Assembly: GCF_003335105.1 (NCBI RefSeq)
Contig: NZ_QFWQ01000005.1
Location: 389,751-453,750, forward strand
Direction: 5' to 3'
Length of the DNA: 64,000 nt
From: Rhodanobacter denitrificans
Lineage (GTDB): Bacteria > Pseudomonadota > Gammaproteobacteria > Xanthomonadales > Rhodanobacteraceae
The notes beneath the pieces are model-generated. The model was not told the origin of the DNA and did not search any database. It was given only the letters and a program-made list of their open reading frames with translations. Position 1 is the first letter of the stretch; every line of letters begins with the position of its first letter. Position numbers and translations under genes: made by a program. Shown one piece after another: positions 44,768-54,362 of the stretch.

Positions 44768-46036
44768 ATGGGACGTGCCGTCCTGATGATTGCCTTTCAC
44801 TTCCCACCGGCTGCGATGGGTAGTGGGAATCTGCGCACGCTGGGTTTTGCGCGCTATCTGCCGGCGTCTGGCTGGGATCCCATCGTGTTGTCGGCGCAGG
44901 CACTGGCCTACCCGCGCACCGCACCGATCACCGTTGACGCCATTCCACAAGGCTGTGTGGTGCAGCGCGCGTTGGCGTTCGACGCCCGGCGCCATTTCGG
45001 TATTGGCGGCAGATACCCGGGGTTTCTGGCACAGCCCGATCGCTGGGCTTCCTGGTGGCCGGCAGCAGTGGGGCAGGGGCTGCGCATCATCCGTCGCCAT
45101 CGGGTGCGCGCAATCTGGTCCACCTATCCGATCATGACCGCTCATTGCATTGCGCGGACCTTGAGCGGCATCACCGGGCTGCCGTGGATTGCGGATTTTC
45201 GGGACCCGGTAGCCAGCTCGGTTGAAGCCGCAAACCCGTACTCTGTTGCCTCACAGCAGCGATGGGAACAGCGTGTTTTGCAGGATGCAACGCGTGTCGT
45301 GTTCACCACGCCCGGAGCCCTGCGCACCTATGCAGGGCGCTATCCCGCAGCGCACGCCGAGGGCCGCCTTGCAGTAATCGAAAACGGTTACGATGAAGTC
45401 GCGTTCGCAGGGCTTCCCGATCCACCGTCGAAGGCGGGGCGACCCCTGGTGTTGGTGCACAGCGGCCTGTTGTATGCGGATGGCCGCAATCCAGCCCCGT
45501 TCCTTGCGGCACTTGCCCGCCTGCAGGCCGCCGGTACGCTGGGTGCTGCCGATCTCCGCGTGGTGTTGCGAGCCAGTGGGTCGGAAGCAACGTATGCGCG
45601 CGAAATCGAGCGACTGGAACTCGGGGAGATGGTGACGCTGGCGCCCCCGTTTTCCAATCGGGAAGCACTCGAGGAACAGGCCCGGGCTGACGCACTGTTG
45701 TTGTTCCAGGGGGATCGCTTCGACCGCCAGATCCCCGCGAAATTATACGAGTACCTGCGCATGGGGCGGCCGATCTTCGCGCTGGTGGGCGAACACGGAG
45801 ACACGGCTGCGGTACTTCGCAGCATGGGCAGTGCAGAGCTGGTGCCGATCGATGACGTTGACGCGATCGCCACCCGGCTGCCGGCATTTATCCGTGCGCT
45901 TCGTGACGGCCAGGCGCCCGTGGCGGCCGTTGCAACCGTGGCTGGTTACGCAAGAAGCGCGGGGGCGGCGCGGCTTGCAGGCATGCTGGATGGCGTTGCC
46001 GCTGCGACGGGACACGCCATTCGTGAGTCTGGTTGA
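44768..46036 (+). CDS. Glycosyltransferase, GT4-like
   Basis: The 422-residue protein has the GT-B pattern: IAFHFPPAAMGSGNLRTLGFARYL near 8-31 and DFRDPVAS near 142-149 in the N-terminal half, and PAKLYEYLRMGRPIFALVGEHGDTA near 325-350 in the C-terminal half, where Glu is the usual nucleotide-sugar-binding residue. It is the last glycosyltransferase seen in the operon. I start it at ATG 44768; an upstream in-frame ATG at 44729 lies within the polymerase gene. Confidence 0.88.
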   Translation: MGRAVLMIAFHFPPAAMGSGNLRTLGFARYLPASGWDPIVLSAQALAYPRTAPITVDAIPQGCVVQRALAFDARRHFGIGGRYPGFLAQPDRWASWWPAAVGQGLRIIRRHRVRAIWSTYPIMTAHCIARTLSGITGLPWIADFRDPVASSVEAANPYSVASQQRWEQRVLQDATRVVFTTPGALRTYAGRYPAAHAEGRLAVIENGYDEVAFAGLPDPPSKAGRPLVLVHSGLLYADGRNPAPFLAALARLQAAGTLGAADLRVVLRASGSEATYAREIERLELGEMVTLAPPFSNREALEEQARADALLLFQGDRFDRQIPAKLYEYLRMGRPIFALVGEHGDTAAVLRSMGSAELVPIDDVDAIATRLPAFIRALRDGQAPVAAVATVAGYARSAGAARLAGMLDGVAAATGHAIRESG

Positions 46037-46102
46037 GGTAATCAGCAATACCGTCTCAAACTTGAAACCACCATCAATCCGCGAAATCTCTTGAGGCGCA
46101 AA

Positions 46103-46804
46103 ATGATGAACTGGAATCCTGACGAGCATTACAAGAGCCGCAAGGTTGCAAGCGAGTACGACCGCAAGCGGTTTGCGAGTATTCCAGGACGGGTATTCAA
46201 TCATCTGGAAAAACGCGCCATCACCAAATGCTTTGCCAGCCTGCCCAAGGGCTGCATCATCGCCGACGCGCCATGCGGGACCGGAAGGCTGGCCGAACCG
46301 CTACTGGCCGCCGGGTACCGGGTGCATGGTCTGGACATTTCCGACGAAATGCTGGAAATGGCAAGGCAGCGCTTGCTCCGTTTCCCGGATCGCTTCGCCT
46401 GCGAGGTCGTGGACGTCAAGGCATCGCGGCCGAGCGAACCGCTGTATGACGCTGCACTGTGCGCCAGGGTCCTGATGCATTTTCCGCTCGATCAACAGAT
46501 CGAATTCCTAACGGGAGTCGCCAAGCTGAGCCGCTCGATCGTGGTCATCAACCACAGCCTCGATTCAAGCTACCAGCGGTTCCGGCGGCGCGTGAAGCAC
46601 TGGTTGGGCAATCAGGCATCAGCGAACCACCCCGTCAGCAACGCCGAGATCAAGGTTCTGCTGCAGCAATCGGGCTTGCGCGAGATGCAGCGTTACCGCC
46701 TGGTCTCGCTGGTCAGCGAGGCAATCTATATCGTTGCGGAGCGGATCGCGCCGGCTCCGGCACCGGCACAGGCGAAGCCGCAAACGGCAGCGGCTGTATC
46801 GTGA
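46103..46804 (+). CDS. SAM-dependent methyltransferase, class I
   Basis: The 233-residue protein has the SAM-binding motif I DAPCGTGRLAEPLL near 55-68, GLDISDEML and the post-motif region LCARVLMHF, typical of class I methyltransferases acting on small molecules or sugars. The C-terminal tail is Pro/Ala-rich. The ATG at 46103 follows GAGGCGC; a TTG at 46091 is a weaker candidate. It overlaps the flippase start. It probably methylates a sugar or lipid of the polymer pathway. Confidence 0.85.
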   Translation: MMNWNPDEHYKSRKVASEYDRKRFASIPGRVFNHLEKRAITKCFASLPKGCIIADAPCGTGRLAEPLLAAGYRVHGLDISDEMLEMARQRLLRFPDRFACEVVDVKASRPSEPLYDAALCARVLMHFPLDQQIEFLTGVAKLSRSIVVINHSLDSSYQRFRRRVKHWLGNQASANHPVSNAEIKVLLQQSGLREMQRYRLVSLVSEAIYIVAERIAPAPAPAQAKPQTAAAVS

Positions 46805-48282
46805 CAACAAATGGCGGGAGGCCCAAGTACAGTGTACGCAAGGCGCTGTCGCTGTCTTTCATCCAGACCTTTATAAGTCTGGTATTTACTTTCGGTGGGG
46901 TCGTCATCGTCAGCCACCTGCTGACACCTGCGGAGATCGGCATTTATTCCATTGCGGCAGGACTGGTGGCACTGATCCAGATGCTGCGCGACTTTGGGGT
47001 CAGCGAATTCCTGATCCAGGAGGAGAAGCTCGACAATCAAAAGATCCGGACCGTCTTTACGATCAACCTGTTGATTGCATGGTCGCTGGGTCTCGCGTTG
47101 TTCGCGTTCAGCGGAGCCGCCGGCAGGTTTTACGGCAATTCCGGCGTGTCCGACGTGCTGCAGGTGGTCAGTATCGTGTTCGTGCTGCTGCCGTTTGGCG
47201 CCATAAGCCAGACGCTGATGAAGCGCGAGCTCGAGTTTGGGAAGCTGCTCAGGATCCGCCTGAGCGAGAACGTCATACGCAGTTGCACCACGGTCGGGTT
47301 GGCGTACGCCGGTTTCAGCTACATGAGCATGGCCTGGTCTTCGGTGGTCGGCATCGTGGTGATGGTGGCCGGTTGTGCCGTGTGGGGTTGGCAGTACCGA
47401 GTCACGGGTCTCAGCCTGCTGCACTGGAGGCGCGTACTGGGTTTCGGATCCAACCGGACCATCGCCGACATTGCACGGCAGGTGGGCGATCAGTCCGCGA
47501 ATCTCGTGATTGGTCGCATGTTGGGCATGGCTGCTGCCGGCCTTTATTCGCGCGGCTACGGCATCGTCAACATGTACGGCAGCACCTTCGTGGGCGCCAT
47601 CAACGGCGTCGCGTTCCCGGCGTTTGCGCGCGAGCATCGCGAAACCGGCGCCGCCCCGCAGCTTTTCCTGAGGTCGCTCGTCTATCTCACCGGAATCAGT
47701 TGGCCGTTCTTCGCCGCCGGCATACTGCTGGCATTCCCGCTCATCCGCGTCCTGTTCGGTAGCCAATGGGATGCGGCGGTGCCGCTGATGCGCTGGCTGT
47801 GTGCGGCTGCCATCGTGGGTACCTTGACGTACCAATGCAACCAGTTTCTGGTGGCATTGGGCCACGTGGGCGCGGTGACGCTCATCGAAGTGAAATACCA
47901 GTTGGTGCGGATTGGCGTAACGATCGTGGCGGCCTTCTACAGCGTCGCAGCCGTCGCAGCGGTGCAGGTGCTGGTATATGTCGTTGCCACAGTTCTCTAT
48001 TACCGGCGGCTGCGCAGCTACGAACCGCTATCCATGGGCAAATGCGCGAGAGCGCTGATTCCGAGCATGGCGGTGACGATGACCACCTGCATCGGGCCAG
48101 CCGTGGTGGCATCCTGGCCCGGCCTGATCCAGCAACACATGATTCCCGCCCTTTGCGGTGCCGTGGCCGCGGGCTGCGCAGGCTGGCTGGTCGGCGCAAG
48201 AATCGTTCGGCATCCGTTTCTGGAGGAATTCCGGCGCGCCGCATCGCGTTTTCCAAGATGCAACCGTGTCCTGTTCGGCTAG
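46801..48282 (+). CDS. Polysaccharide flippase (Wzx-like)
   Basis: The 493-residue integral membrane protein has about 12-14 helices. The N-terminal FIQTFISLVFTFGGVVIVSHLLTPAEIGIYSI pattern and the charged loops fit the MOP-family polysaccharide transporters (RfbX/Wzx). It should flip lipid-linked repeat units to the periplasm for the polymerase above. The GTG start at 46801 overlaps the methyltransferase stop (GTGA). Confidence 0.9.
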   Translation: MTTNGGRPKYSVRKALSLSFIQTFISLVFTFGGVVIVSHLLTPAEIGIYSIAAGLVALIQMLRDFGVSEFLIQEEKLDNQKIRTVFTINLLIAWSLGLALFAFSGAAGRFYGNSGVSDVLQVVSIVFVLLPFGAISQTLMKRELEFGKLLRIRLSENVIRSCTTVGLAYAGFSYMSMAWSSVVGIVVMVAGCAVWGWQYRVTGLSLLHWRRVLGFGSNRTIADIARQVGDQSANLVIGRMLGMAAAGLYSRGYGIVNMYGSTFVGAINGVAFPAFAREHRETGAAPQLFLRSLVYLTGISWPFFAAGILLAFPLIRVLFGSQWDAAVPLMRWLCAAAIVGTLTYQCNQFLVALGHVGAVTLIEVKYQLVRIGVTIVAAFYSVAAVAAVQVLVYVVATVLYYRRLRSYEPLSMGKCARALIPSMAVTMTTCIGPAVVASWPGLIQQHMIPALCGAVAAGCAGWLVGARIVRHPFLEEFRRAASRFPRCNRVLFG

Positions 48283-48285
48283 GCC

Positions 48286-49257
48286 ATGTCAGGGCTCGAC
48301 ATACCAGAAGTACTCAACACGCAGTTCGCATGCACACAGTGCCATGCCAATGCCGGGTGGGTGCGGACGGCCAGACCGACGATGCGCCAGAACTCCAGTA
48401 TCCATCGGTTGCAATGCGCGCAATGCGGCGCGCGAATCGTGGCCAAGGCCAGCCGCGGCAGAACCGCTGACTCGGATGACTGCGCCGAGCTACGCGAGGA
48501 GTACGAAACCCTGCGCGTGCTTCAACCTGCATTCGCTGGCTGCGCACGCTACGGGACGCTGGAGCCGTTGGGCTTTCTTGCGATCGCCAACCATGGCGTC
48601 ATGATCACTGGGTTGTTCCCGGGCGAAGAGCTCGAGCGCCATGCCCGCAAGCAGACCGCTACGGGAGTGTACGCAACGTTCCGGTCTGCAGGAGTTTGGC
48701 TGCGCAAGCTGCATGGAGCGGGCGCTGACGGCGACGTCAGGCAAGGGCTCGAAGTGGGAAAGCGGATTGACTACTTGAAGGCAACCTACGGCAGCGCATT
48801 CGCTGCAGACCGCAAGCTGCGTTCCGCGTGCGAGCTGTTTGTGCGCGTCGGCCGCGATGCCGACACGCTTGCCATTGGTGGAGTACGGATCCACGGCGAT
48901 TTCAAGCCAGGAAACATGTTGTGCAGCGCCACACGGTATGTGGGCCTGGACATTCAGCGGGCGACTACGGGCGCGGCCGTCTACGATCTTGCGCCCTTTG
49001 TGAATCACCTCTGGCTCGCAAATCTGGGCGGCATCGGCGCCCGTGCACGTCGCCGCCATGAGCTGGCGGAGACCGCCTTCCTCGCCGGTTTTGGCGACGC
49101 GATCGACATGCGCACGCTACGCTGGGCGCAGCTTTATTTTTCACTATGTTATTGGGGCGCATACCGCCAGCGCGGAGCGCTTGACGCCGTCATTGCTCAT
49201 TGGAAAATGTTGCCCTTGGTGGAAAAGACCGCAGCACAGCTTCGCGCACTCACCTGA
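48286..49257 (+). CDS. Zinc-ribbon plus APH-like kinase protein
   Basis: The 323-residue protein has two parts. Residues 14-50 carry two CxxC pairs (Cys16/19 and Cys44/47), a zinc-ribbon pattern. The rest looks like an aminoglycoside-phosphotransferase/choline-kinase domain with the catalytic-loop motif HGDFKPGN (203-210) and a metal-binding Asp near 222 (GLDIQ). The ATP-binding N-lobe is weakly conserved. A kinase for a sugar, lipid or polymer precursor is possible, but the substrate is unknown. It lies 3 bases after the flippase. Confidence 0.65.
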   Translation: MSGLDIPEVLNTQFACTQCHANAGWVRTARPTMRQNSSIHRLQCAQCGARIVAKASRGRTADSDDCAELREEYETLRVLQPAFAGCARYGTLEPLGFLAIANHGVMITGLFPGEELERHARKQTATGVYATFRSAGVWLRKLHGAGADGDVRQGLEVGKRIDYLKATYGSAFAADRKLRSACELFVRVGRDADTLAIGGVRIHGDFKPGNMLCSATRYVGLDIQRATTGAAVYDLAPFVNHLWLANLGGIGARARRRHELAETAFLAGFGDAIDMRTLRWAQLYFSLCYWGAYRQRGALDAVIAHWKMLPLVEKTAAQLRALT

Positions 49258-49363
49258 TAGACCACAGGTCACGAGCGAGCCCGGCATCGCGGAGTAGGGG
49301 CCGCAGTCGCGCTGGGGTGGGAAACACGCTCGGATTCCCTTTCTGCCTCAAGCGAGGTAACAG

Positions 49364-51097
49364 ATGCTCAACGCGCTGTACGTATCGGTTACTGGCGCCA
49401 GCCCGGAGGGCGTGCGTCGCGCATCGGGCTCCATGCAGCAACAAGGGTTTGCCGCGGGGCCACACCTGGACTGGAACGGGAGCGCCTTGGTCACCTGGGC
49501 GTCGCCCTCTCAGCTTGAAGTGGAAAACCTCGAACTCCATACGCCGCTCGGCGACGCGTATTGCGTGGGACCGCTGTGGTACGGCGGCAAATTTGGCAAG
49601 GCAGCGCTGGGATTGCTGATCGAAGACAGCAGCGCCGGCAGGCAGATCGACGAGGCTTCGCTGCGCGGAAACTTCGTGCTGTTTCTGCGCACCGCGCACC
49701 AATGTCTGGTGCTGAACGATGGCCTCGGTCTTGTCCGGTTGTACACGAGTCCCGATGGGTTGTTTCACAGCACCAGTTGGCTCGCGACCTGCGCCTACGC
49801 CGGCCGCGTCGGGTTGAATGCGGCGGCTGCGGTTGAGTACGTGCTGTTGGGGGCCTCGCACTCCGATGAGACCGTCGCGGACGGTGTCACCACGCTCCAG
49901 CTTGGCAGCGGGCTGGACCTGATCCGAAACGTCCGGTACGAGCGCACGCGCGCGTGGGACAGCAGTGTGGCGCCAATCTCTGCCACCCTTGACGCGGCGG
50001 TGGAACAAGTCGCAGAGCACCTCGCAACCGTGTTCGCGGAAACGACGGCAGCATTCCCATCGCACACGCGTGCAGCGATTTCCGGTGGATTCGACTCGCG
50101 CCTCATCCTGGCCGGTTTGCTGGCGGCGGGGAATCGACCGGAGCTGTTTGTGTACGGCAAAGAGACGTCTGTAGATGTCTCGATTGCCCGCGCCGTCGCG
50201 GGCAGCGTCGATATCCCGCTGGATGTGATCGATAAAAGCGCGCTGGACGCGCAGCTGGCGCCACCCGGTCTCCAACGTATCGTCGCCAATTCGCTGTTCT
50301 TCGACGGACTTCCGAATGATGGCGTGTACGACTCGGGCGTCGACCAGCAAACGCGCCTCGACCAGACTGCAGGCGGTCGTCTGGGCCTGAACGGCGGCGG
50401 CGGTGAAATCTTCCGCAATTATTTCCATCTCCCCGACCGCCGCTTCAGCGCCATGGATCTCGTGCGCACCTTCTATCGTGGCTTCGACCGGAGGGTCCTC
50501 CGGCAGCCTGGTGCCCTGTCGGCCTATGAAAACCGTATGGCGACAGCGATTGCCCGCGCGGTGGGCGGGTCCAGCGACAACCTCACCCAACCTGTCGAAC
50601 GCAGCCGGATAGAACTCGCCTACCCGCTATTTCGTTGCCATCACTGGATGGCGGTGAACAACAGTGTAGCCGTACGCCATGGGTACTATATGACCCCATT
50701 GGCGGACCCGGTGGCAGTTGCACTGGCCTGGCGCCTGCCACTGGCGTGGAAAGACGCCGGGCGGCTGGAAGCCCGCCTGATCGATGCCTTGCACTCCGGC
50801 GTGGCTCGCCAGATGTCGGAGTACGGTTTCCGGTTCAGTGATGGCCCGCCTGCCAGGATGCGATTCCACGCATGGATGAGCCGCTCGCGGCCGGTATTCG
50901 CACGACCATTCATCAACGCTGCGGGGCGCTGTCTGCGCAGGAGCGCAGTCGCACCGACATGGCTGGCGTACTGCCGCGCGGTGCTACCCGGTGAATGGTG
51001 CATGGACCGGCTGCTGGATTTGCAGCGCTTGCCCAGCAACCAGGCCCTGGCACGGGCGCTGGCAGTGGAGGTCGTATGGCGAAAGCTGCTTCTTTAG
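49364..51097 (+). CDS. Asparagine-synthase-like protein without the Cys2 nucleophile
   Basis: The 577-residue protein has the PP-loop motif SGGFDSR (240-246) and LNGGGGEIFRNYF near 342-354, the synthetase half of an asparagine synthase, and an N-terminal half that resembles the glutaminase fold (LNDGLGLVRLYTS). It begins MLNALY, so there is no Cys2 to hydrolyse glutamine. The likely chemistry is adenylation of a carboxylate followed by attack of another amine, as in beta-lactam synthetase-type enzymes. The target is unknown. This is the third Asn-synthase relative in the window. Confidence 0.8.
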   Translation: MLNALYVSVTGASPEGVRRASGSMQQQGFAAGPHLDWNGSALVTWASPSQLEVENLELHTPLGDAYCVGPLWYGGKFGKAALGLLIEDSSAGRQIDEASLRGNFVLFLRTAHQCLVLNDGLGLVRLYTSPDGLFHSTSWLATCAYAGRVGLNAAAAVEYVLLGASHSDETVADGVTTLQLGSGLDLIRNVRYERTRAWDSSVAPISATLDAAVEQVAEHLATVFAETTAAFPSHTRAAISGGFDSRLILAGLLAAGNRPELFVYGKETSVDVSIARAVAGSVDIPLDVIDKSALDAQLAPPGLQRIVANSLFFDGLPNDGVYDSGVDQQTRLDQTAGGRLGLNGGGGEIFRNYFHLPDRRFSAMDLVRTFYRGFDRRVLRQPGALSAYENRMATAIARAVGGSSDNLTQPVERSRIELAYPLFRCHHWMAVNNSVAVRHGYYMTPLADPVAVALAWRLPLAWKDAGRLEARLIDALHSGVARQMSEYGFRFSDGPPARMRFHAWMSRSRPVFARPFINAAGRCLRRSAVAPTWLAYCRAVLPGEWCMDRLLDLQRLPSNQALARALAVEVVWRKLLL

Positions 51098-51213
51098 GCC
51101 ACACCTCGCCACAATCAACGCGTCAGGCCCGCTCGCGGTGTGCACCCATCCGGGATGGTGCCGCGGCGCCGATCCCCCACTGACACAAGTCGCGGGCTGC
51201 AGTCATGCCCATA

Positions 51214-53271
51214 CTAATTACCCAGGCCGCCGTGGCTCAGTATTGCGTGCATATGTGCCGCAAACATCGGGTAGACCTGCAGCGCGCCCGCCGCACTCAG
51301 GTGATCCAGGTCGTAGTAGAGAAACTCATGCTGCGTTGCCCACGGGCATATATCGGCATTGCACAGTGCGTTGCTGACCTCCAGCACCGACGCCAGTGGA
51401 TACTGCGAGGCGACCGATTTGAGTATTGAATTGGCTTTCGCTTGCTGCTGCTCATCTCCAGGTCGCGTCACCGCACCGGCGTTCAGCCGCTGGTCCGACG
51501 GGTTTACGGCAAACCGGATGGCCGCCTTGGGGACCGGGGTGAGTTGATGGGGATTGTCCCCCATGAGCACCACCGGGATACCCAGCTTCTGATAAAAACC
51601 AAGCGTTTCGCTCAACGCGGTACGCAACGCCTGCTCGCCAGTGATCGAGCGTTGGATGTGAATCTTTCCCGCACCGAGATAACTCGTCCACGCTTCGATC
51701 ATTATGACGGCCTTCGGCCGCTCTTCACTGGCGAAACGGGTCGCTTTCCTGCCCAACTCGTGACATGCATTCGAATAATCGGTATGGACGATGACGTCTG
51801 CCAATGGCAGGCAACTTCCGATGGACGAAAAAACAATCTTCGTGTTGCTGGCCTTGCCGTACTTGTCCAGGGTCGGGGTCATGGCCCGCGCATGGCTGTC
51901 GCCATAAGCAAGCATTACGTTTTTGGAGTGTATGTCGCCAATCTCGCAGTACCATTTTTCGGGCAGGTACGCGTCATCGCCTTGTTTCTGCAAAAACGTC
52001 ATTTTGGTCTGGGGGTTGAAGCAGTCACGGGAGTTGGCAAGGGCATCCATTTGCATGGATTTGACATACTGCTCGGCCTTGGCGGAAACAAAACTTGCTG
52101 GCCTGTCCGGCACTCCTGCGGCCACATGAACAGCCAGGCCCGCCACACCCAATGTCGCAACCGCTACTGTGAGGCCAATCGTGGTAAATCCTCTCCGACT
52201 CCTGCGGACCGGGCCCTCGAAGTAGCGGTAGGTCAGCCACGCCAGCAGAATCGACACCACCACCAGCACAAGCCTGGATACGTGGCGAAACGTCGGGTTG
52301 TTGTCGCCAAAGACGATGACCACCAGTGAGAGCAACGCCCAATGCCAGAGATACAGGGGGTAACTGATCAGCCCCACCCACACCGCCGGGCGCCAACTCA
52401 GCAGGCGACCGTTCAAGAACGTGTTCGGCCCCGCATTGACGATCAACGCGGTCCCGAGCACGGGAAGCAACACCCAGAAACCCGGGAATGCACTGGTGGG
52501 CCCGATGAGCGCAAGCCCTGCGACGATGAGAGTCATCCCTCCCCAGGATTGCACGGAGCGCCAATCGGACAACCATGGCGTGCCGTGCAGGTGCCCTACC
52601 GCAAGCCACGCCCCTACCATCAGCTCCCAAGTGCGGGAGAGGGGGGAATAGAACGCTTGCGTGGCATGGCCGCTGAAGACCAGCGATACATTCAGCACAA
52701 AGGTCACTGCCGCGATCAGGGCTATGGACTTCAGCAGCGGCCAGCGCCGGCGGGTAATGATCCACAGAAGCAGCGGCCACGCAATGTAGAACTGCTCCTC
52801 TACCGACAAACTCCACAGGTGCAACAGGGTCTTTTCGATCGATGCGCGGTCGAAATAGCCGGCTTCAATCCATAGGACAAAGTTCTCCACATAACCGGCG
52901 CCTGCCGCAACGTACTTTCCAAGACGCTCGTATTCCGAGGAAAACAGCACCAGCCAACCAATGACCAGGCAGGCAATCAACACAAGGATGAGCGAGGGAA
53001 AGATCCGGCGTATGCGGCGTTGGTAGAAGTCCGACAGCAGACCACGAAAGGTCGGGAACTCGTTTCCCTCGATGGCCTTGACCAGGATTCCCGTAATCAG
53101 GTAACCACTGATGACGAAGAAGATGTCGACGCCGATGAAACCACCCGGAAAGTTCGCTGGCGAATAGTGGTAGGCAACTACCGCCAATACCGCCAGCGCA
53201 CGCATGCCGTCGATGTCCGGTCGATAAAACCCCTTGGGGTGCACGCGGTTGAAGATGTCTCGGATGGCCAT
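51214..53271 (-). CDS. OafA/YrhL-type acyltransferase with SGNH domain
   Basis: The 685-residue protein has an N-terminal acyltransferase-3 membrane domain of about ten helices (RPDIDGMRALAVLAVVAYHY near 17-36, catalytic His35) and a C-terminal periplasmic SGNH hydrolase-like domain (GDSHARAM, with DLDHLS near the end holding the Asp/His pair). Such proteins O-acetylate cell-surface polysaccharides. It lies on the opposite strand to the operon, so it has its own promoter. I start at 53271 (MAIRDIF); an in-frame ATG at 53319 adds 16 residues. Confidence 0.92.
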   Translation of the reverse strand: MAIRDIFNRVHPKGFYRPDIDGMRALAVLAVVAYHYSPANFPGGFIGVDIFFVISGYLITGILVKAIEGNEFPTFRGLLSDFYQRRIRRIFPSLILVLIACLVIGWLVLFSSEYERLGKYVAAGAGYVENFVLWIEAGYFDRASIEKTLLHLWSLSVEEQFYIAWPLLLWIITRRRWPLLKSIALIAAVTFVLNVSLVFSGHATQAFYSPLSRTWELMVGAWLAVGHLHGTPWLSDWRSVQSWGGMTLIVAGLALIGPTSAFPGFWVLLPVLGTALIVNAGPNTFLNGRLLSWRPAVWVGLISYPLYLWHWALLSLVVIVFGDNNPTFRHVSRLVLVVVSILLAWLTYRYFEGPVRRSRRGFTTIGLTVAVATLGVAGLAVHVAAGVPDRPASFVSAKAEQYVKSMQMDALANSRDCFNPQTKMTFLQKQGDDAYLPEKWYCEIGDIHSKNVMLAYGDSHARAMTPTLDKYGKASNTKIVFSSIGSCLPLADVIVHTDYSNACHELGRKATRFASEERPKAVIMIEAWTSYLGAGKIHIQRSITGEQALRTALSETLGFYQKLGIPVVLMGDNPHQLTPVPKAAIRFAVNPSDQRLNAGAVTRPGDEQQQAKANSILKSVASQYPLASVLEVSNALCNADICPWATQHEFLYYDLDHLSAAGALQVYPMFAAHMHAILSHGGLGN

Positions 53272-53554
53272 CGACCGACCTTTGCGGAGAGAGTGTCGAA
53301 TTGCAATGGGCGCATTCAATCGGAAACGCTATTCGCGCGCAGCGCTACACGACATCGCGGGTGAGAGTTGAGTTGTGCGAAGCGGATCCGATCGTTGACC
53401 AGCACCGCGGCATACCAGGCAATCCAGCATTCCATCTTCAGGCTTCCAGGTTCTGGTAGAGTCGCGCTGGCGCATCATCATCGCATCACGCGTGGCGTAT
53501 AAGCACCAGACGTGCCAGGCAAGTGAATCAGGCGAGACGTCATAAGGTGAATCG

Positions 53555-54277
53555 ATGGGCATCAGACGGATATCACGCATGGCCATGGAGCGCATCATCG
53601 CGCGCTTCGGCTATGAGCTGAAGATTGTCGGCTCCCCCCCGTCCGGATACTCCAGTTTTCTCCGTCGCATGGCGGAAGCCGGGGTAAGGCCGCAAACCGT
53701 GTTTGATATAGGAGTGGGAAACGGTACGCCCTGGCTCTATGCGGCGTTTCCACAAGCCCATTTCGTGTTGATCGAGCCACAAACGGAGTTTGAGCCGGTG
53801 CTGCGCGAGATCTGTGGGCGCATTGACGCCGAGTATCATCTGGTAGGGGTCGGCAGCAAGGAGCAATACCTGCCGATTTATCGCTTGTCGAGCAGTCCTA
53901 CCGGATCGTCGTTCTTGCCGCCGAATGCAGACACTGAACAGCGGTGGGGAGCGTCCGAAAAGTCTGGCGAGATACACGTCGTTCCACTGGATGCCTATCG
54001 TGATAAGCCAGGTCCGTTTTTCGTGAAAATCGATACGGAAGGCTTCGAACTCGAGGTGTTGCGTGGCGCCGTAAAGGTACTGGAACAAACCGATGTGGTT
54101 CTCATGGAGGTCGCGATCGCGAAACGGCAGGAAGGGGAGCCGGATTTGATCGAGATCGGGACGTTCATGAAGGACCATGGTTTTCGCTTGATTGATTTTC
54201 CCGTACTTACCCAGCAGGCAAGGGGCGGTCCACTTCTTTATGTAGATGTCGCGTTCGCGCGGGCCAAGCAGTTGTGA
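53555..54277 (+). CDS. FkbM-family methyltransferase
   Basis: The 240-residue protein has the FkbM pattern: TVFDIGVGNGTPWLYAAFPQAHFVLIEPQ near 48-76 for SAM binding, LDAYRDKPGPFFVKIDTEGFELEVLRGA near 144-171, and a C-terminal FPVLTQQ. FkbM enzymes methylate sugars or polyketide hydroxyls. The start may be 53555, 53579 or 53585 (three in-frame ATG). A divergent 283-base region separates it from the acyltransferase gene. A role in decorating the polysaccharide is likely but not shown. Confidence 0.88.
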   Translation: MGIRRISRMAMERIIARFGYELKIVGSPPSGYSSFLRRMAEAGVRPQTVFDIGVGNGTPWLYAAFPQAHFVLIEPQTEFEPVLREICGRIDAEYHLVGVGSKEQYLPIYRLSSSPTGSSFLPPNADTEQRWGASEKSGEIHVVPLDAYRDKPGPFFVKIDTEGFELEVLRGAVKVLEQTDVVLMEVAIAKRQEGEPDLIEIGTFMKDHGFRLIDFPVLTQQARGGPLLYVDVAFARAKQL

Positions 54278-54362
54278 TTCGAACCGGCGGCTGATGAGGG
54301 CCGGCATCCATGCAAATCTCAGGCTGCAGCAAGCAGGGGCGCAGCGCAGGGGAGGGCGGCAG

